A stretch of 64,000 nucleotides of DNA from positions 2,056,001 to 2,120,000 of the forward strand of contig JALIRH010000043.1 in NCBI GenBank assembly GCA_023055505.1, given 5' to 3'. Position 1 is the stretch's first letter. Each line of letters starts with the position of its first letter. The position numbers and the translations under genes are program-made. This stretch comes from Callipepla californica brunnescens. Its lineage: Eukaryota > Chordata > Aves > Galliformes > Odontophoridae. Positions 25,110-43,999 of the stretch are shown here, in pieces. Under the pieces are notes generated by a model. That model saw only the letters and a program-made list of their open reading frames with translations, searched no databases and was not told the origin of the DNA.

Positions 25110-25330
25110 AGAACTTGGCAGGTGCCGGGAAATTAAAGTGGTTTTTTATTTCTAGAGGTGTAAATGCTACGGCTGTTAGCAATGAAATGAGTCTGATTAA
25201 GTTGGTTGGAACCAGAGTGGATGGGGTCAGCCTGAAAAACACTAAAAATCCCTCAAGTGCTCAGTATGCGAAGCATGGGGAGCAGTCAGAGGGGCGGCTC
25301 GTGGGGGAAGATTTAGCTCTGAATTACTAA
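25110..25330. promoter_or_regulatory. AT-rich candidate non-coding element
   Basis: AT-rich island with GGAAATTAAAG, GTTAGCAATGAAATGAG and CTGATTAAG words and no credible exon structure. Regulatory status is inferred from composition only. Confidence 0.2.
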
Positions 25331-26019
25331 TTTGAGTTGTTAGAGGAGAGAAATACGGCTTCCAGAGCCCGGGGTCAGACCCTGAGCTGGGGGTGGGCTG
25401 CGGTGAGGCTCTGTGCTGTGGGATGGATGGGGTTGGGGTCCAGCTACGAGCAGGACTGGGGGTGGGTGCAGCTTTTGGATGAGCGTGGTCTCGGTGATTA
25501 CCTTTCCCTGCAGATAATTTGGGTGCTGTTGGGGCTGGGGGCAGCCACGCAGCACCCCTTGCTCTGACGAAGCTGCTGATTTACAGTTTTTGGTTAAAAA
25601 TACTAATAATAACAATAAATAATTAAACAACAACAACAAAAAAATAGCTTCTTCCCGTTGCTTGGCAACACCTTGGCTGCCTGGTCCGGCTGCGGGGGAT
25701 GCAGGGCCCTGGGCACTGTGGGGCTGCCCCAGCTGCAGTCTGATCCCGAGCATCACTCCCAGGCTCTGAGCAGCCAGTGTGGGAGCAGTGCTGTCTCAGT
25801 GGGCACGGGGCACAGTGCACCCACCCCGCAGCTGCGTGCCAGCACCGGCCTCCCTCCGGCGTGCACGCTCCTCATCTTTATTGCATGCATTTGTCTTCTG
25901 TGGCAGCACGTCTGTTTTAAAGCAGGGAGAGAGACTCCCACTGTTACCGGATGGAAAACAGAAGTTAATTGAATCCCACAATTCCTCGTGGTCGCATCAG
26001 GTGAGAGGGAAAAGCCACA

Positions 26020-26135
26020 GGAAAACGTTTCAGCCCCCTCGTTGCTTTCTGACCGTGGGGTCTGGACGCTTTAAGCCAAGCCCTGGGCAGGTCCTGCTGG
26101 CAGTAGGGATGATCTAAAGCTCCTTTCCAGCCCTG
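26020..26135 (+). mobile_element. Possible very old CR1 3' end
   Basis: GGGATGATCTAAAG followed by CTCCTTTCCAGCCC resembles the diverged CR1 3' end (GATGATCTTTAAGG then CCCTTCCAACCC). The terminal ATTCTATG repeats are not visible. RepeatMasker would settle it. Confidence 0.25.
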
Positions 26136-27169
26136 AGGCATTTGCAGGTTTGATGAGAGCCAGCACAGAAGCAGAAAATAGTGGGCTTTCCCCAGGGCTG
26201 GCAGTGCTGCTGTCACCGCAGCCCCAGGGCTCAGGCTCAGGTTATTTTGCTTTTCCACTCGAGCTTTGCTCTCGTGTTTTGAAGCTGAGACGCTGACAAG
26301 GACCTGGAGCCAGGGGATGGATCCTGGCTCAGCCTTTCCCATCTCCTCTGGAGGAATTTGGCAGAGGAGAAATGAACACATCACAAAGCCCTAGAGGGGC
26401 TTGGCTGGGGCACGCACAGCTGTAGGACTGGCAAAGCCCCCACAATCCGTGCTGGGAATGTGCATGGCTATAGGGATGGACAAGAGAAGGGGCTGAGGAC
26501 GTTCTGCCTCTTTCCAGCTCCCTCTGATGGGTTTGCCCAACACATCAAGCAGGCCCAGGTGAGAGGGGAAAAAAATGGCCACAAAAACCCACCCAAAGCA
26601 GACAGGAGGATTCGCTGAACACCATCAGCTGCTGGCCAACGTTTTGCTATCAGTTCAGACAGGCACCCATCGATACAGGAATCTGGGGCTGCCGGCTGAG
26701 CTCTGCACTTTGCCCACGGGCTGAGACTTGTGCTACAGCTCAGGGTGTGGGTATAGGTTTGGGGCGAGTCCTTGCTGGGTGCCATGGGAGGGGAGGGATT
26801 GCACCCCAAATCATGGGTTTCTTGAGGGGCACTGACATTGAAGCACGATGGGGCATCCACCATCGCAGCTGGATCTGCCCCCAGCACAGGCAGCATCTGG
26901 AGCTAGTGCTGGACACAGCACAGAGAGCATCAGCCTGGCTCCATCGCCATGGCGATGCAGATAGCAGAGCCCACAGGCAGGAGGGGAGGGCTGGGAGCCC
27001 TGGGCTGTGCTCACCCCACGGAGGTGCCACAGCCACAACAACCAGGCAAGTGGGGGGGCCCTCTCTGAGTGCCCAAAGCTGCTCTTGGAGCAGAGGCAGT
27101 GCCGCATCTCACCACACTGAAGCTCTTTGCTCCAGGGCAAAGCCAGAGGTAACACCGGGCAACGTGTGA

Positions 27170-27365
27170 GTATATAGAAATAACGTCTATTCAAACCCTC
27201 AGATCTTACTGCTGCCAGGTTATAATTAATTCCCATTTGCGGCTCGGTCCAATTTCCTTCACGCAGCCTCCCAATTCAATCCAATTGCCGTATGAGATTT
27301 CTGTAATCACTAATCTTATCATGTCCATCAGCGTGAAGCGAGAACGCCGCAATTAGCAGGGCTGG
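27170..27365. promoter_or_regulatory. Strong candidate conserved enhancer-like block
   Basis: About 195 bp of balanced-composition sequence with TATAATTAATTCCC, repeated CCAATT words, GTAATCACTAATCTTATCATG and CGCAATTAGCAGG. It sits alone in GC-rich intergenic DNA. The density of homeodomain TAAT/ATTA and GATA words without coding signal resembles vertebrate developmental enhancers. Conservation is not testable here. Confidence 0.35.
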
Positions 27366-28707
27366 GAGCGGAGCCGCGTGGAGCAGCAGGTGATGTGCTG
27401 CTTGCTGAGTATTTACTTCACCTGTGCCAGGGAAAAGATGGTGCTCGGCCAGGGCTGGGCTGTCCCCTTTCTGTTTCCACCGTGGATCTGGCTGCAGGAG
27501 CTCGTGCTGCAGTGAAATGATGCCGGCCTGGGGAATGGGATCAGCTCTTGGAACACCAGAGCAGCTCCTGCCTCACCCCACCGACTCCCGAAGGGGAAAC
27601 TGAGGCTCAGCAGTGACACAAGAAAGCACTGAGGCTCTTTTCTTTCCCCCCTAACCCAGGACTCCCCCTGCTCTTCCTATCCCTCCCCCACAGGCGGGGG
27701 TCAGCAGGGCTGCCCCCAAGAAACGCAGCGTCTGGATGCCGACGGGGAGCCAAGAAACGTGACGTTGATGCTGGCGAAGCGTCCTTAAACAGAACCATCT
27801 GCGCCACTCTTTGTCACAACAGTAGGAGTTAGAGATGAAGTGTCAGCCTGCGTGCTGGATTTCCTGGCTCTGCTTGCCACCGCTCCCTTTCACAGCCCAG
27901 CTCCGAGCTCTGCTCGCTCCGTTCCCGAGCAGACGGAGCCTCACTCTTCAGGGGCAGGAGGAAGATGCTCGCATCCCGCCTGCCCTCCCACGGAGAGCTG
28001 CCAGCCTTTTGCCAGTTGTGTAGAGCGAGGCTGCTCGTGCTGCTGTGACACCCCAGGAGGGCCATGCTGGGCTAGCTACCAGCACACCCGGCCCCACTGC
28101 GAGCACAGGGGACCCCCAATCCCCTCCGAGCCGGCCCCATCCCGGGGTGCGGATCGCGGGGGATCCCTCTCCGTGCAATGCCTGTTTTGTGGACAATCTG
28201 TTCTCCTCCCACCAGAGCTGGCTGCCTGCCTGCAGCTTGCTCCCGGCAGAGGCGTCGTGCGGTGGGATCAGAGCTGCTCCCGCAGGTGCCTCGAAGCTAT
28301 GGGGTCCGCTCTCTGCTCCTGCCTGAATTTGGGGTGCAGCCGCTCGCCTCGGTGCTGGGGGTACCCACTGAGTCTAGGGGTTGGGGGGGGCTCACACAGG
28401 GCACGCTGGGAGCGCTCTGGGATGCTCCAGGGTACACTGGGTGGCACAGGGAAGCTTATGGGGTTACCCTATGGGGCAGCTTGGGTGCCCCAGCTTGACG
28501 TGGGGGATCTAGGAGTAGGGGCTCAGAGGGAAAGCTCCGGGGTAAATTGAGGAGCTCCAGGCACGCTCTGCGGTGCCACTGTGCAAAGGGGGTGCGTCAC
28601 CTGCAACGAAGCCGGGATCCTTTACTGCGGGAAATGCGATCCCCTATAGGGGCTTTGGGAATGGAGCGGCGCTATCTGTCCGTGGGATGGGGGGTGGGCT
28701 GAGGCGG

Positions 28708-28739
28708 GCGCCCCCTGCTGGCAGCACCGCGGTACTGCA
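28708..28739 (-). promoter_or_regulatory. Two-part CTCF-type site
   Basis: On the minus strand, TGCAGTACC (28739-28731) is followed after 9 nt by CCAGCAGGGGGCGC (28721-28708). The second part matches the published core CCASYAGRKGGCRS at all 14 positions; the first matches the CTCF upstream module. An NRF1-like GCATGCGCAG lies 12 bp away at 28751-28760. Occupancy is not shown. Confidence 0.7.
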
Positions 28740-29899
28740 GCACCCCGCAAGCATGCGCAGTGCTACGTGGAGCGTCCACGCCCCGTGGGTGCCGGCAGCG
28801 CGGAACGAGAGCGGCCGTGGGGAGGAGAAGCGGTACGTTCACGGGGAATCGGTGGGCACGGGAGCGGGGAGGGAAGAGCGGAGGGCATTGTAGGGCGGCG
28901 GTGGAGCTGCTCGCCCTAAGAGCTTATGGGGACGTGGCTTCGTGGGGAGGGGGGGTTGGGGTCACGCAGCCTCTTTGCCCTCTTTATACCGCTGATGGGG
29001 TCGTAGCACCCACGTTGGGGTGGGTTGCCTGCAGGGGGATCGGTGGGGCTCTCAGCATTTGGCATCACTGCACTGTGAGTCTGGCAGCGGGGTGCTGTGG
29101 GACGGATGGAGGGGGGCAGGGTGGGGGGCACAGCAGAGCGGCTGCTGCTGCCACAGACAGCTCACAGCAAGAGGGAATGGTTTCGGGGTCAGGTGTGTCA
29201 AAGCAGGGTGGAAATCACACACACGGGGACAGTACGGGGTTGCTCAGCAGAGCGTATGGCACAGCATCGTCCTGAGAAGAAATACAGAAGGAGGGGTCCA
29301 GACACAGCAGTGCGAGGCCGTAAGAGTGCCTGCGTCTTAATTCACACCAAAATGCTTCGGGTGGAACGCACTGCGTGGCACACAGGGTACCCCAGAGCCC
29401 ATGGGAAGCACCAGGGGTCCTCAAGGGCACAGCAGTAGGGAGCCAAAGCACCCAAAGAATGCTGAGATGGTCTGGGGGTACACTAGGATGCCCTAAAGTC
29501 AGTCCCCAAGGCTCTCCTGAAGGTGGGGGCAACCCTATAATGCCTGCAAGAGGTGCCAGACACTGTGCCCAGCCATTGGGATTCCCCAAGCCCCACCCTG
29601 CAGGGGTTGAAGGGATGCAGGGTGCTGATAAAACATTATTTTTCAGGTGTACCCCAAGGTTGGATGAGTCCAGGGCTCACAGCTAAGCTCAGCCTCACTC
29701 TACAGTGAATACACTCAGCATCCAGCAACCCCAGAGCAGGGTTTATAGCAAAATGCCTTCCCTTGGAACTCACATCCATCCTGCTGGGACAGGGCAGGCT
29801 GGTGCCAGGATAACTGGGGGATCTGTTCCACGAGGAGCTGTCAAAGCCTGGCTGCACAGGAGTTAAAAGCTGAGCAGGAGAAATCAGAAGAGAACAGCC

Positions 29900-31471
29900 C
29901 TGTAAATGTAAAGTGCCATTTATTATTATTTTTCCATGATGAAAATATTTAGCTTAAAAAAAAAACAAAAACAACAAAATGCTGATATGATTTTCCCCTT
30001 CCAAAACCCAACACCAAAGTGAAAGAAGCCACGAATACCCTGCCACGTTATGAACTGACCATCTCCCCACCTTGCACGTAAGAGGCAAAAAAACAGCAGC
30101 TGCCCCAGTGCATCCTGCTGCCATCCCCCTGCCCCAGCCAGGCAATGGGAAGGGGCACAGGGTTTGGGGTTTTCGAGGCAGTGCTCCTCCTGAAGGGTGA
30201 GTAGCAGGCCTGCCCCACTGGAGAAGCACCCACCAGTCACTTGGCAAACTGCAGAGGGAAAAAATCGAAGTAATAAATGCATAATTGAGGAGGCCCACCC
30301 ACCCCCTAAGGAGGAGAAAGGGTTGTAAGGCACAGTCAGCCCAGAGGGGATGAATGCACGGTGGTGGCTCAGCCCTGACTTCAGACAGGGGCCTCACCCT
30401 TCTTGGGGCAGAAGGGCACGCAGCAACCTAGGCTTGGGGTTAAGAGTGAGCACGGTGGGCACAGAGCAGACTCTGGAAAACCCTGAAGCCTTTGGACTGA
30501 GCATGAGGGGGAATTGAACCCCCCGATAAGATCCAGGCCTGGCCCAGCCCCTCCACTGCAAACCCACGCATCGCAGGACCCCAGGCCTCAGCTTGGGGGG
30601 CAGCATGCAGGTCAGAGGGGCCAGGATTGCTCTGCCTGAGGCACAGCGAATCCAGGGATGGATCCTGCCCGAGGCATCAGACCTGCTGCCTGCACTGCAA
30701 GGGGTGGAAGTGGAGCAGCACTCAGGTCTGCCTGCAGGAGGGACAGCAGAGCCCAGTGCCTGCCCCACGCCTTTCCCATCGGAGCTGGGAGCTCAGCCTG
30801 CACTCAGCAGATCGAGACAATTCATCAAGAATCCAGCGCACAAGAACAGGCTTTAAATTAACCCAATTAACAACAACAGAAGTAAAGCCACATGTGCCTC
30901 CTCTACCGGGCTGGGCAATGCCACCACAGCCTTGTGGCACAGCACCTACTAAGGTCCTGTGGGCACCCTGTGAGGTTTCTCCCCTCCTGGTAGCACTGAT
31001 TTCCCCATTCCACGCTGCTAGTCCAGGAGCAGCTGAAGCACCCCCCAACCCCACAGCCATCCATCCATCCCCCTGCCCCCATCTCCTACACATACACCAG
31101 TGCACACACTTGTTTTAAACCCAAGTGAACATGTTTCCAAAACAACAAACAAACAAACCAACCGAAAAGAAGAATTAACATAAGCAGCACATTGCCCAAG
31201 TGTCAAGAGCTCCAAGCTGGAGCAGAGGCCTAGGACACCCCCAGACCAACAGAAACCAAGCCCACGCTTGCTGGGGGGAGGGATGGGGGAAAAAGAGGAG
31301 GGGGGGGGGGGGGGCAGCTGATTAACATTTCCAAGTGATGGTGTTTCGCTGGTGGGATGAGAGGTGAGAAGGGGCTGGGGAGGAGGAAGAAGGGCAGTTC
31401 TGTTGTGTACTGAAGGAGAGGAAACGGTGACAGAGGCAGATGTACTGACACCATGTTGTCGGGCTCAGGCA
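29900..31471 (-). other. MAP2K2: MAP2K2 3' UTR
   Basis: Minus-sense non-coding sequence after the MAP2K2 stop. An AATAAA in gene sense at 29924-29919 is the best end signal. A 15-base G run on plus (31300-31314) becomes a C run in the mRNA. No competing exon is seen. Confidence 0.5.
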
Positions 31472-38962
<7,491 letters not shown>

Positions 38963-39120
38963 GGCCGGGCCGCGCCGCGCCTGCGGGCCGAGCGGGGCGG
39001 GGCATGGGGCGGCCGGGGGGGCGGGGCCGGGAGGAACCGAGACGGAGAAGGGAGGAGCGGAGCGGGCGGGGCTGCAGCGCCCCCTAGCGGTGCCCGCCGT
39101 GCACGCAAAGGGAGCGGAGT
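38963..39120 (-). promoter_or_regulatory. MAP2K2: MAP2K2 CpG promoter with CTCF-like core
   Basis: CpG-island sequence directly upstream of the MAP2K2 start codon, continuous with exon 1. Reading the minus strand, 39090-39077 gives CCGCTAGGGGGCGC, 13 of 14 matches to the CTCF core. No upstream TGCAGT module is adjacent. There is no TATA box. Confidence 0.6.
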
Positions 39121-40912
39121 GTGGGGGAGGGGAGTGGGGTGGGGGAGGGGGGTTGGGAGTGGGGATGCCCTTTGCCCGGAGCCGGCAGTTCCCGTCTCCG
39201 CTGCGGTGCCATAAAATGAGGCGTGAAGGCGGTGCCCGCCCGCTCTCCGGTCCCTCCTGGACAGAGGGCGTTGGAGATAAGCGCGACGTTGCAGCCTTGT
39301 ACCCGTGTCGCAGCGCGGGGGTCGGGTTTGGCTTTGCTCTGTGCCGTGGGGATCCGCTGGGTGATGCAGGAGCCACGCGTGGTATTCGACATCAGCAGGG
39401 GGAGGGGTGCGGCAGGCAGCGAGCCCCTGCCTTTGTGCCTTTGGACTGCAGGGAAACTGAGGCACGGAGGATGCAGGTGGCAGCCCCCGGGTATGAGGAG
39501 CAGCGGGGATGGATGCGCAGCAAGTGTCCGAGTCGACATCTCCCCCAGATGCTCTCCACGCCTATAGGATGTGATTAATGCTGATAACACTCATCTGAAA
39601 AAAAAAAAAATAATAAATGAAATTACCCCTGAAATGGGTGAAAGTTCATGGGCAGATGCGGAGCCTGGACTTCGCCCATCAGCCCCGGCAGAAGAGGACA
39701 AAAACATTTGGCTAATGAGTTACGGAGCTCCGCGGGCCTTCCCTCTGCCACCCCGTACCGCCGGCCCCTATCAGGACGCGGTCGATTTTGCAATCTTGGA
39801 CACTATTTATGTGCTGTTGGAATTTAAACTTTGCCACTCAGGTCAGGGCATCACGGAGGAGGAGGTGGCCAGGCTCAGTGTCCCGCACACCAACAGGATT
39901 CAGAGGCCAGGACGGATCCGTGGGCTCCCCGCTAGAGCTGGGGTCTCGTACAGGTATGTCCTGGCTGCCAGTGCTTGACGGGGCCCTGGTGGCAGCAGTG
40001 AGGCTGTTGGCATCACTGGAAGGACCATGGGTAGACAATAGGGTGCAGTTTCCCCCTTTTTCCCAAGCTGGCTGGCCAGATGTGACGTTAACGACAGCCA
40101 ACCTCAATCTCAGCTCAGAGAACTCTTGGGGCAGTGCTCCTCAGGCTGTGAGGTGGGCTGGGTGGGTTGGGTTGGTTAGGTCAGTTGGTCAGTGGGTTGG
40201 TCAGTCCGTATGTCAGTTGGCCAACAGCTTGGCTGTTTTCTCTCGGTAGATTCCTCAGTTTTGCTGGTTACTCAGCCAACAGCTTGGCTGTTCGATCTGT
40301 GTTTCGATCACTTCCTTGATTTTGCTAGTCAGTTGGCCAACTGGTCGGTTTTCTTGGAGTCTGTGGGACTGGAGAAGCAGTGGGGACCCCTCCTTGGGGC
40401 TGGCCAGCGACCTCCTCCCCTCCATTTGCCACACTAAATGATTAACCTGATCTTCCCAGCGGTCACACATCCCAGACGGGGCCAGACAACTGAGCTGAGG
40501 CTCAGGTCTGGGTGCTCCTCCTGGTAGGGTTGGGGCAGCTGAGTGCCTGCGGGGAGCCCCTGCTGCTGGGGGAAAATGGAGGAGCTGGGAGTTACTGCTG
40601 CTAGAAGCAAGCAGAGGGAAGACACTGCCATGTCCCCGACTCCCTGTATGTTGTGCAGACACACATGTGTTCTCCCTCCTGTGTGCAGGCACGTAGGGCT
40701 TGGCCAGGTGTGCTCACATGCTCTAGTAAAGGTTGCAACGTGTGTGTGCTCATACTCGTGTCTCCGTGGATTCACGTGTGCACAAATAGATTGCACAGTC
40801 ATATCCTTGCACACACATGCCCCGTGCATCAGGGTGTCCCCAGAGCTGTGAAACCTGGGGGAGAGGCACAGGGGTGATCGTGGGGATGGAGCCTGACTTT
40901 GCCTCCTTGCAG
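39121..40912 (+). other. MAP2K2-CREB3L3 head-to-head intergenic region
   Basis: The two genes diverge here. The AG at 40911-40912 suggests an acceptor just before the CREB3L3 coding start, so a non-coding or very short coding first exon probably lies in this stretch; I could not place it. GTGATTAATGCTGATAAC at about 39570-39588 is loosely HNF1-like. Confidence 0.4.
40140..40345. repeat. GTTGG/CAGTTGG-rich degenerate repeat with duplicated palindromic word
   Basis: Irregular repeats of GTTGGTCAGT type. The 18-mer GCCAACAGCTTGGCTGTT occurs at 40220-40237 and again at 40275-40292. It includes CCAA and TTGG half-sites; a related TTGGCCAACTGG lies at 40334-40345. Confidence 0.7.
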
Positions 40913-40914
40913 CC

Positions 40915-43604
40915 ATGGCCTCCACTGTGGGCAGCCTCGACAGCATCGACCTGCTGGACCTTCTCTTTGATCGCCAGGACGGAATCCTCCGTGGTGTGGA
41001 GCTGGGAACGACATCCCCAGGCACCTGGCACGAGAATGGGGTGAGCCCTCAGGGTTGAGAGGTGGCCCTACCTTAGAGGAACACTGTGCAGTGCTGTCCT
41101 GTGGGTGGCCAGCAGTGATGGTGACAGGCATTTGTATCCCCACAGCGTGCCCAGGATGGCGAGGACTTCCTCAGCTCCATTCTGGGCTCTGGGGACTCGG
41201 TATCAGACTCGCCCAGCTGGTCCCCAGGCGTCAGCGACAGTGGAGTCTCTGAGGACCCCCCCTCTGATCAACTCGATAGCCCCCCCGGGTGCTGTGATGG
41301 AGGGCTCAATGAGGCTCCGTACACCTTTACCAACTCCTGCCAGGTTCTGACACACCCTGGGGGCACCGGAGCTCCCCGCCCTGAGGTCTCCATTGACCTG
41401 GGTGAGCCGTGGAGACAGACTGGGTGGAGGACGGGGCTGGGAGCACTGGGAGGGGTGGGGAGGACACTGGGGAGCTTGGTGGGATGGGAGGTTTGGGTAA
41501 ACTGGAAGAACGGAGAGGTATGGGGCACAGAGGGAAGTTGGGGGGACAAGGAGATGACACAGCTGACAGCCCTCGCTCACCCCTCACCCAGATATGTGGA
41601 GCCCTGGCTTCTTCCTGGAGGAGGGCCGAGGCCCGTCAACATTCCCTGCACCTGCATCCTGTACCCTCACGGTCAAGGATCTGCTGCTCTCGGGCAGCTC
41701 TGATGCTGTGAGTCCTCACCACCGTGTTCCCTCCTTGTGCCCAGCCCTGTCCCTTCCTAGATGCCATCCTCATTCCTCAGGCATGGTCCCATCCCCATCC
41801 CTGTACCTTTCCTCGTCCTTTCTTGTCCCTGTCCTTGTTTCTTTCTTTGGACCTTTGTCCCTTCCCTCCCTCCTTATCCCTGCCACTTCCTGGACCATGA
41901 TCCCATTCCTACCCTCATCCCTCCCTGTCTCTCCCCTGCTTATTCCCCTTCCTGAACCACAGCCCTGTGCCTGTCCCTTCCTGGATGCCATCCTCAACCC
42001 TGAACCATGGTCCCCACCTGTGGTCCTCTGGGGCAGGCGTGGGGTGAGCCTGCAGCCCGGGATCACCACCCAACCCACGGTCCCACAGCAGCCACAGATG
42101 TCCAGCTCCATGCTGAGGCAGGGCCAGGGGCAGTTCCAGGAGCTCGTGCTGACAGAGGATGAGAAGAAACTGCTGGCCAAGGAGGGGGTGTCCCTGCCCA
42201 CGCAGCTGCCCCTCACCAAGGTGAGTCCCGTGGTACCTGAGATGGAGCAAGTGGACGCTGTGTGCGGGGGTCCTGGCTGCCGTAATCACCCCCCACCTCC
42301 CCCCCTCATTTCCTCAGTACGAGGAGCGGGTGCTGAAGAAGATCCGTCGGAAGATCAGAAACAAGCAGTCAGCTCAGGAGAGCCGCAAGAAGAAGAAGGA
42401 ATATATCGATGGGCTGGAGAGTCGGTATGGCCTCTGAGCCCCTGCCCCAGGCTGGCTGGTGATAGGCACACTGCTTGGCTCCCCTCAGACCTCACGTCCT
42501 TCTCCCTGTCCCCCAGGATGTCAGCGTGCACGGCTCAAAACCAGGAGCTGCAGAGGAAAGTCCTGCACCTAGAGAAGCAGAACTCGTAGGTGTCTCCAGA
42601 ACACACCAGGGACAGAGGGGCAGGTGAAGGGGTGGTTGAGACTGTGCTGGGAGGTGGATCCCAGATCTTGGGGTTCTCACGCACTCTCTCTGTCCACAGG
42701 TCTCTCCTGGAGCAGCTGAAGAAGCTCCAGGCCCTGGTGGTGCAGTCAAGCAACAAGGCAGCACAGACAGGGACCTGCATTGCGGTGCGTGGAGCCTCCT
42801 CCCTTTATCCCCATTCTCTGCCCCAAATATCCTCCAGGGAGCAAAGAAATCAGTGGAGGAGTGCTGGCAAGGATGGGTGTGCTGATGTGGAGGGATAAAT
42901 GCTCCAGGGTTGGGTGGATGAAAGAAGGGTGGATGCATGGTGTCCTGCCAGGGGCACGCGGGCAGGGAGAAACGGAGGGACGCAGCCCTGGTTCTGCCAC
43001 CAGCCCCTTCTCCAGGAACCACATCACAGAACCAGGTCCTCCTCCAGCACCACACACAGTAAAACCACCCCTGTGCCCCCAGGTGCTGCTGCTCTCCTTC
43101 GCGCTCATCGTCTTCCCCTCCATCAGCCCTTTTGCCCCTAGCAAGGCTGAGACAGGAGGTGACTTTGGACCGGTGCGAGGTAAGGAGGGCTGGGGAGGGC
43201 CATGCTAGGGCTACACAGAGAGCCCTACTGCTAACTCTGACTCCCGTTCGTGCTCAGTTTTCTCCAGGTCCCTGCATAACACAGCTGCCTCCCGGGTGGC
43301 TTACGCACAGCCCCGAGCTGGGGATGAGAAGCCCCCAGAGCCACTGTGGTCGAAGCCCCAGGGCGAAACCGAGACGCTGCACGAAGCCTTTGGGAGCAGC
43401 TCCTTCACTCCACACCTCGACAAAGCTCCCTCCAGAAACAGCACAGCACCACTTGCCTCAGAGGGGCTGAGCCAGAGCGATGGGGACCGAGCTGGCACTG
43501 TGCTGGGGGATGACACTGCACTGCACCACAGCCTGACATCGCTCGCTTGGACCGAAGCTGATCACAGCAGACCCACGGTGCTGGAGCCAGCTGAGGAGCT
43601 TTAA
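40915..43604 (+). CDS. CREB3L3: CREB3L3 (CREB-H) membrane-bound bZIP transcription factor
   Basis: ER-anchored liver/intestine factor released by S1P and S2P cleavage to control lipid, gluconeogenic and acute-phase genes. Exons: 40915-41040, 41146-41401, 41592-41707, 42089-42220, 42318-42424, 42517-42585, 42700-42784, 43083-43179, 43258-43604; 444 codons plus stop. The N-terminal acidic activation segment is [20 protein letters not shown]. The [12 protein letters not shown] segment precedes the basic region (residues about 211-246, with [20 protein letters not shown]), then a leucine zipper to about 290, one membrane helix about 296-314 ([17 protein letters not shown]), and a luminal tail. 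An S1P-type RSLH lies at 333-336. The start is provisional: human has a few extra N-terminal residues from an upstream exon, and the AG just before this ATG allows the same here. The exon 4 acceptor could also be 9 nt later. Confidence 0.95.
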
Positions 43605-43956
43605 GCAGCACCCAGGGACTGCAGGGGATGCAGTGGGGTGGTTTGGCACCCCAGCACCTATAGGACAGACCCTTGGGGTCCCTCTCCAGGCACAGACAGA
43701 TGCTGGACCAATTTGGCTTTGCTTCTATCTGCAAACTGGGAAGAGGAGATTATTTCCTATTGGCCTTACTAGGAGGGAAGGAACGGGCTGCCCCTGCCTG
43801 CTGGGTACAGCAGGATTGGGGGGAAGGGACGTGGGTTCGGTCAAAATAGGATGGGGTACCACAGGAGCTCTGGTCTGGCTGGATGTTGACACTGCAGCCT
43901 GGTGGTTTTGTTCTCTCTTTTTTTTTTTAAACAAACAAACTTTATTTTCATCTCTA

Positions 43957-43962
43957 AATAAA
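43957..43962 (+). terminator. CREB3L3: CREB3L3 poly(A) signal
   Basis: AATAAA 353 nt after the stop, in an A/T-rich context, with a second AATAAA at 43990-43995. SIRT6 signals on the other strand lie within about 60 bp on either side. Confidence 0.7.
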
Positions 43963-43999
43963 AAGTATTTTGGAAAAAAGAAAAAAAGAAATAAAATTC

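Larger units (their letters stand above)
24801..29899. other. Intergenic between the C2CD4C and MAP2K2 blocks
   Basis: No protein gene recognised. It contains AT-rich candidate elements (25110-25330, 27170-27365), a possible old CR1 end, and a small CpG/NRF1/CTCF-type cluster at about 28.6-28.9 kb. In human the flanking genes lie megabases apart on 19p13.3 (remembered map), so a rearrangement seam should lie within or near this interval. Confidence 0.6.

Noticed and set aside
28573..29340. Possible gene starting in the 28.7-kb CpG patch
   Set aside because: Several frames of 100-170 codons overlap, but none has family features or convincing splice pairs.
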